Notes: generated by a model from the letters alone, not told the origin. DNA of 64,000 bases from Amarobacter sp035326025 (GCA_035326025.1 DAOKYT010000003.1:1-64000), one strand, 5' to 3'. Counted from the first letter of the stretch, positions 17,462-25,917 are shown. Translations and numbers: made by a program.

Positions 17462-18160
17462 ATGCTCCGGCCACAACCTCGCATCGCCCCTTATGTCGCC
17501 GAGCTCCTCGGCACCTTCGCCCTCGTGTTCGCCGGGCCGGGCGCGATCGCGGTCGACGCGGCGAGCGGCGGGGCCGTCACGGGCGTCGGCATCGGCATGA
17601 GTTTCGGCCTCATCGTGATGGTGATGATCTACTCCGTCGGCCATATCTCGGGCTGCCACATCAACCCGGCCATCACCATCGCCTTCCTCGCCCTGCGCCG
17701 GATCGCGCCAGCGAGAGCCGTGGGCTACATCGTCTGCCAGCTTGGGGGCGCGGTCCTGGCCGGGCTCGCGATTGTCGCGATGGTTGGCGATGAGGGGCAG
17801 GCGGGGGCCACCCTCCCGCGCATCGGCGGAGATGATGCCGCCTTTTTCTCCGAGCTCATCCTCACGTTCTTCCTTGCCTTCGTGGTATTCGCGGTCGCGA
17901 CCGACTCGCGGGCGCAGGGGGCGTTCGCCGCCACCGCCATCGGCGGCTACGTGGGGTTCGCCGCGACCGGCTGGGGCCCGGTCGCCAACGCCTCGATGAA
18001 CCCGGCCCGCTCCCTTGGCCCCGCGGTCGCCGCGGACGCCTGGGAGGCACACTGGATCTACTGGGTGGCGCCCATCGCGGGCGCCCTCCTCGCCGCCGCC
18101 GTCTATGAGCTCCTCCGGGAGCCACACACACCCGGCATCGCCCCGGGGGAAAGCAGGTGA
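17462..18160 (+). CDS. MIP-family aquaporin, possible arsenite channel (AqpS-like)
   Basis: The protein is 232 aa with six membrane helices and two half-helices carrying the pore boxes HINPAIT (about residue 68) and SMNPARS (about residue 181). The length and the second-half residues resemble bacterial AqpZ/AqpS-type channels. The next gene, arsC, overlaps by 4 bp (GTGA), so both are made from one message. In Sinorhizobium an aquaglyceroporin (AqpS) next to arsC lets out the arsenite that ArsC makes, and no ArsB or Acr3 pump is seen here, so the same role is plausible. A general water or glycerol role is the alternative. Confidence 0.85.
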   Translation: MLRPQPRIAPYVAELLGTFALVFAGPGAIAVDAASGGAVTGVGIGMSFGLIVMVMIYSVGHISGCHINPAITIAFLALRRIAPARAVGYIVCQLGGAVLAGLAIVAMVGDEGQAGATLPRIGGDDAAFFSELILTFFLAFVVFAVATDSRAQGAFAATAIGGYVGFAATGWGPVANASMNPARSLGPAVAADAWEAHWIYWVAPIAGALLAAAVYELLREPHTPGIAPGESR

Positions 18161-18573
18161 CCATGCAGGTTCCCGAAGTCCTCTTCGTCTGCGTCCACAA
18201 CGCCGGCCGATCCCAGATTGCCGCCGCCCTGACGCACCAGCTGAGCGGGGGCCGCGTGAAGGTCCGCTCCGCCGGCTCGGCCCCCGCCAGCGAGATCAAC
18301 CCCGTCGTCATCGAGCTGATGGCGGCGCGCGGCATCGACCTCTCGCGCGAATTCCCCAAGCCGCTGAGCGACGACGCGGTCCAGGCGGCCGATGTCGTCA
18401 TCACGATGGGCTGCGGCGACGCCTGCCCGTTCTATCCCGGCAAGCGCTATCTCGACTGGCAGGTGGATGACCCCGCGGGCCAGCCACTCGAGGTCGTTCA
18501 AGGCATCGCCCAGGACATCGAGGAGCGCGTGCGGGGGCTCCTCCAGGAGCTCGGCGTGCCCGCGGCGGATTGA
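18157..18573 (+). CDS. arsC: Arsenate reductase, low-molecular-weight phosphatase type
   Basis: Reduces arsenate to arsenite; 138 aa from GTG 18157 (ATG 18163 is an alternative). The PTP loop is CVHNAGRS (Cys12, Arg18), a Cys-x5-Arg match. Two further cysteines lie in MGCGDACPFYPG (residues 86 and 90), a box common in actinobacterial and cyanobacterial ArsC proteins that use mycothiol or glutathione/glutaredoxin rather than the widely spaced thioredoxin-type pair; the reductant here is unknown. It overlaps the aquaporin gene by 4 bp. No ArsR repressor gene is adjacent. Confidence 0.92.
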   Translation: MTMQVPEVLFVCVHNAGRSQIAAALTHQLSGGRVKVRSAGSAPASEINPVVIELMAARGIDLSREFPKPLSDDAVQAADVVITMGCGDACPFYPGKRYLDWQVDDPAGQPLEVVQGIAQDIEERVRGLLQELGVPAAD

Positions 18574-18821
18574 CGCGGCAACGGTCCAGTCATTGGCGGC
18601 GGCACCGGGAGGGAGGGCCCCCAGCGCATCCGCGCTCCCTGCCGCGGCGCGAACGGGGCACGGCTCGCCCGCCGCGCGCCCGGGCGTCTGAACCACGCCT
18701 TAACCCCGGGCCATCGCGTGCGGATGATCTTGCGCATGCAACCAATCTCTCCGCGCGTTGGCCCGCGTAGCTCTCCACGGTACCGGCGCACATGCCGGCA
18801 AATCCCGGGGGAACATCGCAA

Positions 18822-19478
18822 ATGCGCAAGCTCGTTCAGTTCGCCGCGGCCACCACCCTGGCTGCCCTCGCCCTCCTGGCCGGCACGGCGGCGACCCGGC
18901 CGGCCACGGCGGCCAACGCGTCCGTCTCCATCGCCGATTTCGCCTTCTCTCCAGCGAGCCTCACCGTCGCCGCCGGCGATACCGTCACCTGGACCAACAA
19001 CGATCCGGGGATCCCGCATACGGTGTCCTCCGATAGCGGCGGCGAGCTCGCCTCGGGCCAGATGGCTGGCGGCGCCACCTACCAGAAGACGTTCACAGCC
19101 GCGGGCACCTATGCCTACCACTGCGATATCCATCCATCGATGACCGGCCAGGTGATCGTGACCGCCGCCCAGGCCACCGCCGCGGCGACGGCCACATCCA
19201 CCGCCAACCCCACCTCCGCGGCGACCGCCACTCCGACGCAGGCCGCCGGGCCGGCGGCAACGCCAACATCGGCCGGAGCCGCCACGCCGCTCCCCACGGC
19301 CACGGCGGCCACCAGCCCCACCAGCGCGCCGACACCCCCCGCCACCGGCGAGGGCGATGGCGGGGGCGGCGATGGCGCGACCCTGGTGACCTCCGGGATC
19401 GTGGCGGTGGCGGTCGTCCTGGGGATTGGCGCGGCGGTCTACGTCTTCCGGCGCAGGAGCGCGGCCGGCGCGGGATAA
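18822..19478 (+). CDS. Membrane-anchored cupredoxin with Thr/Ala/Pro stalk
   Basis: The protein is 218 aa from ATG 18822. A signal peptide (residues 1-33, ending ATAANA) precedes an approximately 85-residue type-1 copper domain. Ligands are visible: His in GIPHTV and Cys, His and Met in the YHCDIHPSM box. A roughly 60-residue Ala/Thr/Pro stalk follows, then a C-terminal membrane helix and a basic RRRS tail. This is the plastocyanin/pseudoazurin-like fold, so it should carry electrons on the outer face of the membrane. The 248-bp gap upstream has no gene and no obvious promoter motif. Confidence 0.9.
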   Translation: MRKLVQFAAATTLAALALLAGTAATRPATAANASVSIADFAFSPASLTVAAGDTVTWTNNDPGIPHTVSSDSGGELASGQMAGGATYQKTFTAAGTYAYHCDIHPSMTGQVIVTAAQATAAATATSTANPTSAATATPTQAAGPAATPTSAGAATPLPTATAATSPTSAPTPPATGEGDGGGGDGATLVTSGIVAVAVVLGIGAAVYVFRRRSAAGAG

Positions 19479-19506
19479 CAGGGCCAACGAACAGCGCAAA
19501 CGGAAC

Positions 19507-21945
19507 TCAGGCCGCGGCTGCCCGGTCCACCACCAGCCGGTGGCGGCCGGCGTGCTTGGCCTGGTAGAGGGCGCGGTCGGCCGCGTCGTAGGTCGCCACC
19601 AGCGAATCCTCGCGTGAGCGCCGCCGCGCCTGCCAGGCCGCCAGCCCCCCGCTGACCGTCACCCGGAGCGTCTCGCCGGTGGGCAGCACCACCGCCCCGG
19701 CGGCCACTGCCTCGATGCAGCGGGCCGCCGCGGCGCGCGCCTCATCGAGCGCTCCGGTGAAGAGCACGGCGAACTCTTCGCCCCCGAGCCGCCCGAGGTG
19801 GGCATCCCGGGGCAATACGCTCTCCAGCCGGCTCGCCACCTCGGCCAGGACCGCATCGCCGGCGGGGTGGCCGTAGGTGTCGTTCACCCGCTTGAAGTGG
19901 TCGATATCGAAGATCGCGATCGCCGCCGGCTTGGCCGCGGCGGCGGCGGCGAACCACGCCCGCCGGTTGAGGGTCCCCGTGAGCGTGTCGTGGTTGGCCA
20001 GGTACTCGGCCTGCTCGCGCAGCTGGTCGAGCTCGGCGTTCTGCTCGGCCATGGCCGCCGTGCTGGCCCGCAGCACCTCCAGCAGTTCCTCCATCTCCTG
20101 GCGCGATTCCACCTCGCCTGTGACATCGCGCGCGACCAGGTAGGCCTCACCCGCCTCGCTCACCGGGCTCAGGCTGAACGAAAGCCACCGCCACCGGCCA
20201 TCGGCGTGGCTCACCCGGATGCGAGAGTCATATACCGCCTGGCCCCGCAACGCCGGCACCGCGAGGGCGACAGCGCCCTCCACGTCCTCGGGGTGCACCA
20301 GCGGCCAAATCGGCTTGCCCACGAGCGCTTCCTCCGGGTGGCCCAGCGTCTTCTCCCACGCGGGGTTCACCTGCGTCAGCAAGCCCTGCCGGTTGACCGT
20401 CGCGATCATGTCGAGCGAAAGGTCGAACACGCCCCGGAAGCGCGATTCACTCTCGCGCAGCTCCAGTTCGGCCTGCTTCTCGGCGCTGATGTCGCGGGCG
20501 ATGCCCAGGTAGCCCGCCGGTCCGCCATTGCCATCGCGCAGCATCGTCATTGTGAGGCTCACGGGAACCCGGCTGCCATCCTTCCGGATGAACGTCCACT
20601 CCCGCGAGTCGGCCTGCCCCCTTCGCGCGCGCGCCACGCAAGCATCGAACCCCGGGAGCACCGCCCGCCCGAGCTCCATCGAGAGCTCGGCCGCGCGCGC
20701 TCGCAGCTCCGGCGGGTCGTGATAGACCACCGGGCTGTGCTTGCCCACGAGGTCTCCCGCCCGGTACCCGAGCAGCCGCTCGGCCGCCGGATTGAAGAGC
20801 AGGATGATGCCCTGCAGATCGGTCGCCACCACGGCATTTCCGGCCCCATCGAGGATGCCCTTCTGGAACGCGAGGGCCGCGTTCAGCTCGCTCGTCCGGC
20901 GCTCGGCCAGCTCGTGGGCGGCCCGGCCGGCACCCTGCAGCTTCCACACCACCACCATCAGCAAGACCGAAACGGCGACCCCGCCGAGCAGGATCGCGAC
21001 CTGGGGGCGACGGCTCGCGCCATGGAATGCCGGGCCGCGCGAAATCTCGAGCGTGAACATTTGCCCGGCCAACGAAACGTGGCGTGTCTCCACCTCGCCG
21101 TGGTCGTGGTCCGGCTGTTCCCCGGCCAGCGAGTGGTAGAGCGCTTCCCGCGAATCCTCGGCCACCTGCTGGTACACGTGCACGCCGATCTCATCGCCGA
21201 GGCCGCCCAGTACCTCCTCCAGGAACAGCTCGGTGATGAACGGGGCGTAGACCCACGCGGTGAAGGCTGCCCGCCGCTCCTCAACCGTTCCCAGCGGCAT
21301 CCCGGGCCGGTACACGGGCACGAAGAGCAGGAACCCGGCCCGCGATTGCTCGTCGGTCACCAGCACGATGCGCCCGGTGACCTGGGGCAGGCCGGTGTCG
21401 CGAGCGAGCTCGGCCGCGGTTCGGCGGTTGGGTTCGGAGGCCAGGTCGAGCCCCACTGCCTTGCGGTTTGGTTCCATCGGCGCGACATACTTCACCGGGT
21501 AGTGCACTTCGCCCGAGGTGAAACCGGGCACGGCGTGGACCGTATAGCCAGGGTTTTCCTCGCGCCGCGCGGCCTCGAACGCCTCCCGGTCCGGCGCTCG
21601 GACCGGGTAGACCACCCCCATGCCGTTGATCCCGGGGTAGCGCCCGCCAAGGTCCAGGCTTTCGACAAAGACGCGCCACTCGCCGGCGCTCACCTCGTTC
21701 GAGGCCGTGAGCAGGCCCGCGCCGGCGAGCAGCGCATCGGAGTACACCGCGAGCCGCCCGCGGATCATCTCCGCCGCATCGTCCGAGAGGCGGTGCAGCC
21801 GATCGGTATCCTGGCGATTGGCCGAACCCTGGGCCATCAGCACGAGCCAGGAGGTCGCTCCCAATCCGCCCAGGAGCACGACAAGTGGCAGCAACCGCCA
21901 GAGGCGCCGCGTGAGCAGCGCTCCAGCTTTTCGTCCCGTGGTCAC
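19507..21945 (-). CDS. CHASE-PAS-PAS-GGDEF diguanylate cyclase
   Basis: Makes cyclic di-GMP; 812 aa from GTG 21945, chosen because ggggga lies about 6 nt upstream (an in-frame ATG at 22002 would overlap the divergent promoter). Domains in order: membrane helix (about 10-33), extracellular CHASE domain (about 60-300; YPGINGMGVVYPV), second membrane helix (about 325-345), two PAS domains (about 375-490 and 500-620), a short coiled coil, then GGDEF (about 650-805) with the active loop LGRLGGEEFAVLF. The upstream RxxD inhibitory site is not evident. No EAL domain is present. Confidence 0.93.
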   Translation of the reverse strand: MTTGRKAGALLTRRLWRLLPLVVLLGGLGATSWLVLMAQGSANRQDTDRLHRLSDDAAEMIRGRLAVYSDALLAGAGLLTASNEVSAGEWRVFVESLDLGGRYPGINGMGVVYPVRAPDREAFEAARREENPGYTVHAVPGFTSGEVHYPVKYVAPMEPNRKAVGLDLASEPNRRTAAELARDTGLPQVTGRIVLVTDEQSRAGFLLFVPVYRPGMPLGTVEERRAAFTAWVYAPFITELFLEEVLGGLGDEIGVHVYQQVAEDSREALYHSLAGEQPDHDHGEVETRHVSLAGQMFTLEISRGPAFHGASRRPQVAILLGGVAVSVLLMVVVWKLQGAGRAAHELAERRTSELNAALAFQKGILDGAGNAVVATDLQGIILLFNPAAERLLGYRAGDLVGKHSPVVYHDPPELRARAAELSMELGRAVLPGFDACVARARRGQADSREWTFIRKDGSRVPVSLTMTMLRDGNGGPAGYLGIARDISAEKQAELELRESESRFRGVFDLSLDMIATVNRQGLLTQVNPAWEKTLGHPEEALVGKPIWPLVHPEDVEGAVALAVPALRGQAVYDSRIRVSHADGRWRWLSFSLSPVSEAGEAYLVARDVTGEVESRQEMEELLEVLRASTAAMAEQNAELDQLREQAEYLANHDTLTGTLNRRAWFAAAAAAKPAAIAIFDIDHFKRVNDTYGHPAGDAVLAEVASRLESVLPRDAHLGRLGGEEFAVLFTGALDEARAAAARCIEAVAAGAVVLPTGETLRVTVSGGLAAWQARRRSREDSLVATYDAADRALYQAKHAGRHRLVVDRAAAA

Positions 21946-22062
21946 ACATCCCCCGGGGCCCCATGGGCGGGTCCCACGTCCATCATCGGCAAGGCCCCCC
22001 ACTTCCGGAGGGTGCCGGCTGGCCCTTGGAGCGATTCGCCACCACTGGCGACGATACCGGCC

Positions 22063-23400
22063 ATGCGGTCGCTCGGGGCCCTTCGCCGATACCAGGCCAC
22101 CATCCTCCGGTCACTCGGCCGCGCCTGGCCGGGGATGCCGGGCGCCCAGTTCACCGTCATGCTCCCGCGGCAGGCCGGCAAGAACGAGGTCGCGGCGGCA
22201 TTTGTCGCCCTCCTGATGCAGCACTACGCAAAGCGGGAAGGCAACATCATCGTCTGCGCGCCGACGCTCTACCCGCAGGGCCGCATCAGCCTCGAACGCA
22301 CCCGCCTTGGCCTCATCCGCTACGCCGGCCGCTGGAAGATTCCTCTCGCCGCGGAGGAAAACGTCCTCCGTGCCGGCACCGTCAGCGCCACGTTCCTCAG
22401 CGCCTCGACCGAGGCCCACGTCGCCGGCCATACCGCCACCTTCGGCATCATCGCCGATGAAGCGCAGGACATCGACGCCGACTGGTTCGACCGCCAGTTC
22501 CGTCCCATGGCCGCCTCCACGGGCGCGCCGGCCCTCCTCCTCGGCACCCCGTGGGACGGCTCATCGCTGCTGGAACGCGCGATCGAGGCCAACCGCGCCC
22601 ATGACCGGGAACATGCCGGCGAACCCGGGTTCGAACCGCGCCACCACCAGGCGAGCTGGGAAACGGTCGCCGGGGAAGCCCCGCTCTACCGGAAGTACGT
22701 CGAAACCGAACGCGCCCGCCTGGGCGCCACCAACCCCCTCTACCTGAGCCAGTACGAGCTCGTCGCCTCGCGCGGGGCCGCCGCCCTGTTCGATGGCGAG
22801 CAACTCGAGGCGCTACGCGGCGGCCACCCGGTGCTGGGCGCCCCACAGCCGGGCGAACGCTACGCCGGCGGCATCGACTTCGGCGGGGCGGGCGCGCACG
22901 CCGACGCCACGGTCCTCACCATCGCCCGCATCCACGAGAAGCGCTGCGAAGTGGTGGCCTGGCATTCGTGGCGGGGCGCGCCGTTTGGCGCCCTCACCGG
23001 CGATGTGGCGGCCGTGGCGCGGGCGTGGGGCCTCGAACGCCTGGTCGCCGACGAGACCGGGCTGGGCGGCCCGCTGGTGGCCGGGCTGCGGCAGCAGCTG
23101 GGCGAAACCGTTGCCGGCCTGGTGTTCACTGCCGCCTCGAAATCCAGCCTGGGCTGGGACCTGGTGAGCGCCGCGGGCGGCGGCCGTCTCGTCCTTCCCG
23201 CATCCGATGGTTCGATGGAATGGCGGCGGGCGTGGCGGGAGATCAGCGCCTGCCGGCGCGAGCTCCGGCCCGGCGGCACGATCGCCTGGAGCGCCCCGCC
23301 GGGTGAGCACGACGACTACGTCGCCAGCCTCGCGCTCTGCCTCCGCGCCGCGCAAACGGTCGCCCCGCCGCGCATCGCCCGCGGCCGCACCAGGCACTGA
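22063..23400 (+). CDS. Phage-type terminase large subunit (orphan)
   Basis: The protein is 445 aa. The N-terminal ATPase has a Walker A-like MLPRQAGKNEVAA (about residue 33) and Walker B FGIIADEAQDID (about 127). The C-terminal nuclease shows the acidic residues GGIDFGG (about 268), VADETGLGG (about 325) and EHDDYVASL (about 420). This is the TerL motor-nuclease architecture used to package viral DNA. No small terminase, portal, capsid or integrase gene is nearby, and codon use looks like the host. It is either a domesticated remnant or part of a gene-transfer or tail-like system encoded elsewhere. Confidence 0.85.
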   Translation: MRSLGALRRYQATILRSLGRAWPGMPGAQFTVMLPRQAGKNEVAAAFVALLMQHYAKREGNIIVCAPTLYPQGRISLERTRLGLIRYAGRWKIPLAAEENVLRAGTVSATFLSASTEAHVAGHTATFGIIADEAQDIDADWFDRQFRPMAASTGAPALLLGTPWDGSSLLERAIEANRAHDREHAGEPGFEPRHHQASWETVAGEAPLYRKYVETERARLGATNPLYLSQYELVASRGAAALFDGEQLEALRGGHPVLGAPQPGERYAGGIDFGGAGAHADATVLTIARIHEKRCEVVAWHSWRGAPFGALTGDVAAVARAWGLERLVADETGLGGPLVAGLRQQLGETVAGLVFTAASKSSLGWDLVSAAGGGRLVLPASDGSMEWRRAWREISACRRELRPGGTIAWSAPPGEHDDYVASLALCLRAAQTVAPPRIARGRTRH

Positions 23401-23447
23401 GGGGAACGTCCTGAGGCCGTGGCCCGGAGTCCCCGGCCCGGCGGGGG

Positions 23448-23840
23448 CTAAGGCACCGTCTCCCTGGTCGCGCCGGGGTTGAGCACCGTGATCGAGCCGC
23501 CCCATAGACACTGCAGCTTGCTCGAATTATTCAGGACGTTGAAGGCCCCGCACTTCACTGTTGGCGAACCGGTGCTCCACGGCGCCACCGTGTTGGGCAC
23601 GCAGGCTGCCGGTGTGGGCGTGCCCAGCGCCGCGGCCGTCGCCGCGATCACGGTGGGGTTCGCGGGGGCGTTGCACAACGGGAACGGCACGATGTTGGCG
23701 AACGGCGCGAAGTCCATCACCGTGGCCAGGAGCTTGCCTTCCACCATGACCGGGGGCCCCTTGGGAATCACCAGCAGCTGGCTGGGGCCAAGCCCATTGG
23801 TGCACATGATCTGGGCGCCCATGAGTACCGGCAGTGCCAT
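23448..23840 (-). CDS. DUF4280 PAAR-like spike protein
   Basis: The protein is 130 aa from ATG 23840 (MALPVLMGAQIMC). It shows the cysteine-rich repeat pattern of DUF4280: GAQIMCTNGLGPS, MDFAPFANIVPFPLC, NPTVIAAT, PAACVPNTVAPWSTG, and a final LQCLWGGSITVLNPG. Family members are PAAR-like tips of contractile injection systems or carry effectors, and are commonly found in eCIS/tailocin clusters. Here it stands alone, converging on the terminase-like gene. That pairing is odd because a true phage tail would need many more genes. Confidence 0.85.
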   Translation of the reverse strand: MALPVLMGAQIMCTNGLGPSQLLVIPKGPPVMVEGKLLATVMDFAPFANIVPFPLCNAPANPTVIAATAAALGTPTPAACVPNTVAPWSTGSPTVKCGAFNVLNNSSKLQCLWGGSITVLNPGATRETVP

Positions 23841-23973
23841 GCCGCGCAGCGTACGCCCTCGTGGCCCCGCCTGAAAAGGGCCTATCGCGGCCGGCGGAGT
23901 CGAGCCGAACCTGGATGAGCTGGCCCGTGTGGCCGCCATCATCCCGCTCCGTTACCAGTTGGCCCGCCCCCTC

Positions 23974-24010
23974 GCCTCTTTCCTCTTTCCTCTTTCCTCT
24001 TTCCTCTTTC
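23974..24010. repeat. Heptamer polypyrimidine tract (CCTCTTT)n
   Basis: Five copies of a 7-bp pyrimidine unit end 19 bp before the 5' end of tRNA-Sec. The same variant precedes the 2H phosphoesterase gene at 14166. Confidence 0.85.
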
Positions 24011-24029
24011 GAGGCGTTACGCTTTCGGC

Positions 24030-24127
24030 GGGAGTGGAGGGGGCCCGGTGGCTTCCGCCGTCTTCAAAACGGTTGCGCGGCCGCACGAGCGGTCGCGGGT
24101 GGGTTCGACTCCCATGCACTCCCGCCA
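24030..24127 (+). tRNA. selC: tRNA-Sec (anticodon UCA)
   Basis: The gene is 98 nt including an encoded CCA at 24125-24127 with discriminator G at 24124. The anticodon loop CUUCAAA gives UCA, closed by a 5-bp stem (GCCGU/ACGGU). The D stem is extended to about 6 bp around a CGGU loop, and a 9-bp extra arm (CGCGGCCGC/GCGGUCGCG) follows, then the T arm with loop UUCGACU. These are hallmarks of selenocysteine tRNA. Acceptor pairs 1-7 are Watson-Crick and pair 8 is a G-G mismatch. It implies SelA, SelB and SelD elsewhere and at least one UGA-coded selenoprotein; I saw no obvious UGA-split gene in this window. Confidence 0.92.
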
Positions 24128-24156
24128 TCCCCCCGGCCGGCCCCACCCCGCCAGTT

Positions 24157-24186
24157 GCGATTGCCGATTGCCGATTGTCGATTCGG
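24157..24186. repeat. Short heptamer repeat (CGATTGC)n
   Basis: Four units of a 7-bp repeat lie in the gap between tRNA-Sec and the sulfurtransferase gene. An inverted copy of the same repeat lies at 55222-55246, in front of dnaE. Confidence 0.7.
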
Positions 24187-24298
24187 CTCGCCCCTGGCCC
24201 TTCGACTGATTGTTGACTACATCACTCGCCTTTCTCATCCTTTCGCCGTAAAGTAGGTTTCCTGCCCCGAAGCCCAACGCTATGTCCCGGAGGATCAC

Positions 24299-25162
24299 AT
24301 GACCGACATCGCCCAGCGCGGCTACGCCAACCCCGATGTGCTCGTCAGCACCGATTGGGTCGCCGCCCACCTCAACGACCCCACCATCCGCATCGTCGAA
24401 TCCAACGAAGACCAGCTCCTCTATCCTTCCGGCCACATCCCCGGCGCCGTCCAGGTCGACTGGGTCGCCGACCTCAACGACCCGCTGCGCCGCGACTACC
24501 TGCAGCGCGAAGGCTTCGAGAAGCTCATGAGCCGCATCGGCGCCACCCGCGATACGACCATCGTCTTCTATGGCGACAAGAACAACTGGTGGGCCACTTA
24601 CGCCTTCTGGGTGTTCCAGCTCTTCGGCCACACCAACGCGAAAGTGATGGATGGCGGCCGCCTCAAGTGGGAAAAGGAAGGGCGCGAGCTCACCCGCGAG
24701 GTCCCTTCGTACCCGCCGACCACCTACACCGCCCCGGAGCGCGACGACACGAAGATCCGCATCTTCCGCGATGAAGTGCTCAAGAAGCTCGGCACCGGCA
24801 CGAAACTGGTCGATGTCCGCAGCCCCCAGGAATACTCCGGCGAGCGCACCCACATGCCCGAATACCCGCAGGAGGGGGTGCTCCGGGGCGGCCACATTCC
24901 GGGCGCGAAGAGCGTGCCCTGGGCCCGCGCCGTCAACCCGGAGGATGGCACCTTCAAATCCGCCGGGGAGCTCCGCGCGATCTACGAGCAGGAGCAGGGC
25001 CTCAAGCCCACCGACGACGTCGTCGCCTACTGCCGCATCGGCGAGCGCAGCTCCCACACCTGGTTCGTGCTCAGCTACCTGCTGGGCTACCCCAGGGTCC
25101 GCAACTACGATGGTTCGTGGACCGAGTGGGGCAACAGCGTGAACGTCCCGATCGAACGCTGA
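24299..25162 (+). CDS. Thiosulfate/3-mercaptopyruvate sulfurtransferase (two-domain rhodanese)
   Basis: The protein is 287 aa with two rhodanese domains. The N-terminal one (about 12-135) lacks the catalytic Cys. The C-terminal one (about 160-285) has the active loop with Cys in AYCRIGERSSHTW (about residue 247). The CRxGxR loop is the thiosulfate:cyanide sulfurtransferase type rather than the CG[S/T]GVT loop of mercaptopyruvate enzymes. GGAGG lies 6-10 nt before the ATG at 24299. A SufE-like gene follows 73 bp later, which points to sulfur transfer, perhaps for Fe-S cluster or thiolation pathways. Confidence 0.92.
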   Translation: MTDIAQRGYANPDVLVSTDWVAAHLNDPTIRIVESNEDQLLYPSGHIPGAVQVDWVADLNDPLRRDYLQREGFEKLMSRIGATRDTTIVFYGDKNNWWATYAFWVFQLFGHTNAKVMDGGRLKWEKEGRELTREVPSYPPTTYTAPERDDTKIRIFRDEVLKKLGTGTKLVDVRSPQEYSGERTHMPEYPQEGVLRGGHIPGAKSVPWARAVNPEDGTFKSAGELRAIYEQEQGLKPTDDVVAYCRIGERSSHTWFVLSYLLGYPRVRNYDGSWTEWGNSVNVPIER

Positions 25163-25235
25163 GCCCACACCTCTCACGCCCGAAACGGGGGCAGGCACGC
25201 GCCGGCCCCCTCCTACCTCTGCCGGGGAGCCCACC

Positions 25236-25685
25236 ATGACGGACATGCCCCAGGGCCTGAAGGCCCTCCTCGAGGACTTCGAGCACGCCGACCGCGCCGA
25301 GCGCATCGACATGCTCATCGAATACGCCGACCGCTTCCAGGAAGTGCCGGAGCGCATCGCCACGCGCCCCTTCCCGGAAGAGAACCACGTCCAGAAGTGC
25401 GAATCCGAAGCCTACGTGTGGGCCGAGGACCAGCCCGATGGCACGCTCAAGTTCCATTTCGCCGTCGAGAACCCCCAGGGGCTCTCGGCGAAGGCCTGGG
25501 CCGTGATCATGGACGAGACGCTCTCGGGCCAACCCCTGGAGGCCGTCGCGGCAGTCCCCTGCGACTCGGTGTTCACGGTCTTCGGGAAGGATGTCTCGAT
25601 GGGCAAGGGCATGGGCCTGATGGGGATCACGGACCTCATCACCACGTTCGCCCGCCAGCGGCTGAAGGCACGCCAGCAGGCTTGA
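25236..25685 (+). CDS. SufE-like sulfur acceptor protein
   Basis: The protein is 149 aa. The fold pattern of SufE/CsdE is clear: MLIEYADRF near residue 25, ENHVQKCESEAYVWAE with the probable persulfide Cys (about residue 55), and a C-terminal helical segment. SufE accepts sulfur from a cysteine desulfurase and passes it to SufBCD. No sufS or sufBCD is next to it; the neighbour is instead a rhodanese, so the pair may form a separate sulfur relay. GGGGAGCC precedes the ATG. Confidence 0.85.
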   Translation: MTDMPQGLKALLEDFEHADRAERIDMLIEYADRFQEVPERIATRPFPEENHVQKCESEAYVWAEDQPDGTLKFHFAVENPQGLSAKAWAVIMDETLSGQPLEAVAAVPCDSVFTVFGKDVSMGKGMGLMGITDLITTFARQRLKARQQA

Positions 25686-25917
25686 ACCGCCCACGGCGCT
25701 CTCGGCGGACCGCGCCCCAGCGGGCCGCCCATCGGCCTTCGCAACGCCGCCCCCGCCGTTCCGTTGAATCCGCATCGCCCGTGGATCACTCGTTAGCGCG
25801 CCTCCACCTGACTGTCACGTGACGGTTACCGGACCGTCGCCAACCACCCGTAACAGGCACGCGCCGCCCCGGGTAGGGGTTTACAGACGTCGAGTTTGTG
25901 AACGGGAGGTGCGAACC
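25686..25917. promoter_or_regulatory. Upstream region of the TadG-like gene with overlapping dyads
   Basis: The 232-bp gap has no gene. It carries a perfect 10-bp palindrome GTCACGTGAC at 25814-25823 overlapping a second dyad GACGGT-N6-ACCGTC at 25821-25838. Both sit about 80-100 bp before the ATG and are candidate operators. A GGGAGG ribosome binding site precedes the start at 25918. Confidence 0.4.

Noticed and set aside
18574..18821. Another copy of the 58-bp repeat before the cupredoxin gene
   Set aside because: It has a similar GC-rich look and a ctccctgccgcgg stretch but lacks the paired core blocks and period.
19798..22062. Long N-terminal extension of the terminase-like gene
   Set aside because: The extension is a shadow of the GGDEF gene; the family homology begins at ATG 22063.
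23448..24127. Intact prophage at selC
   Set aside because: There is no integrase, portal, capsid or tail gene set, and I found no direct repeat of the tRNA 3' end in the window.
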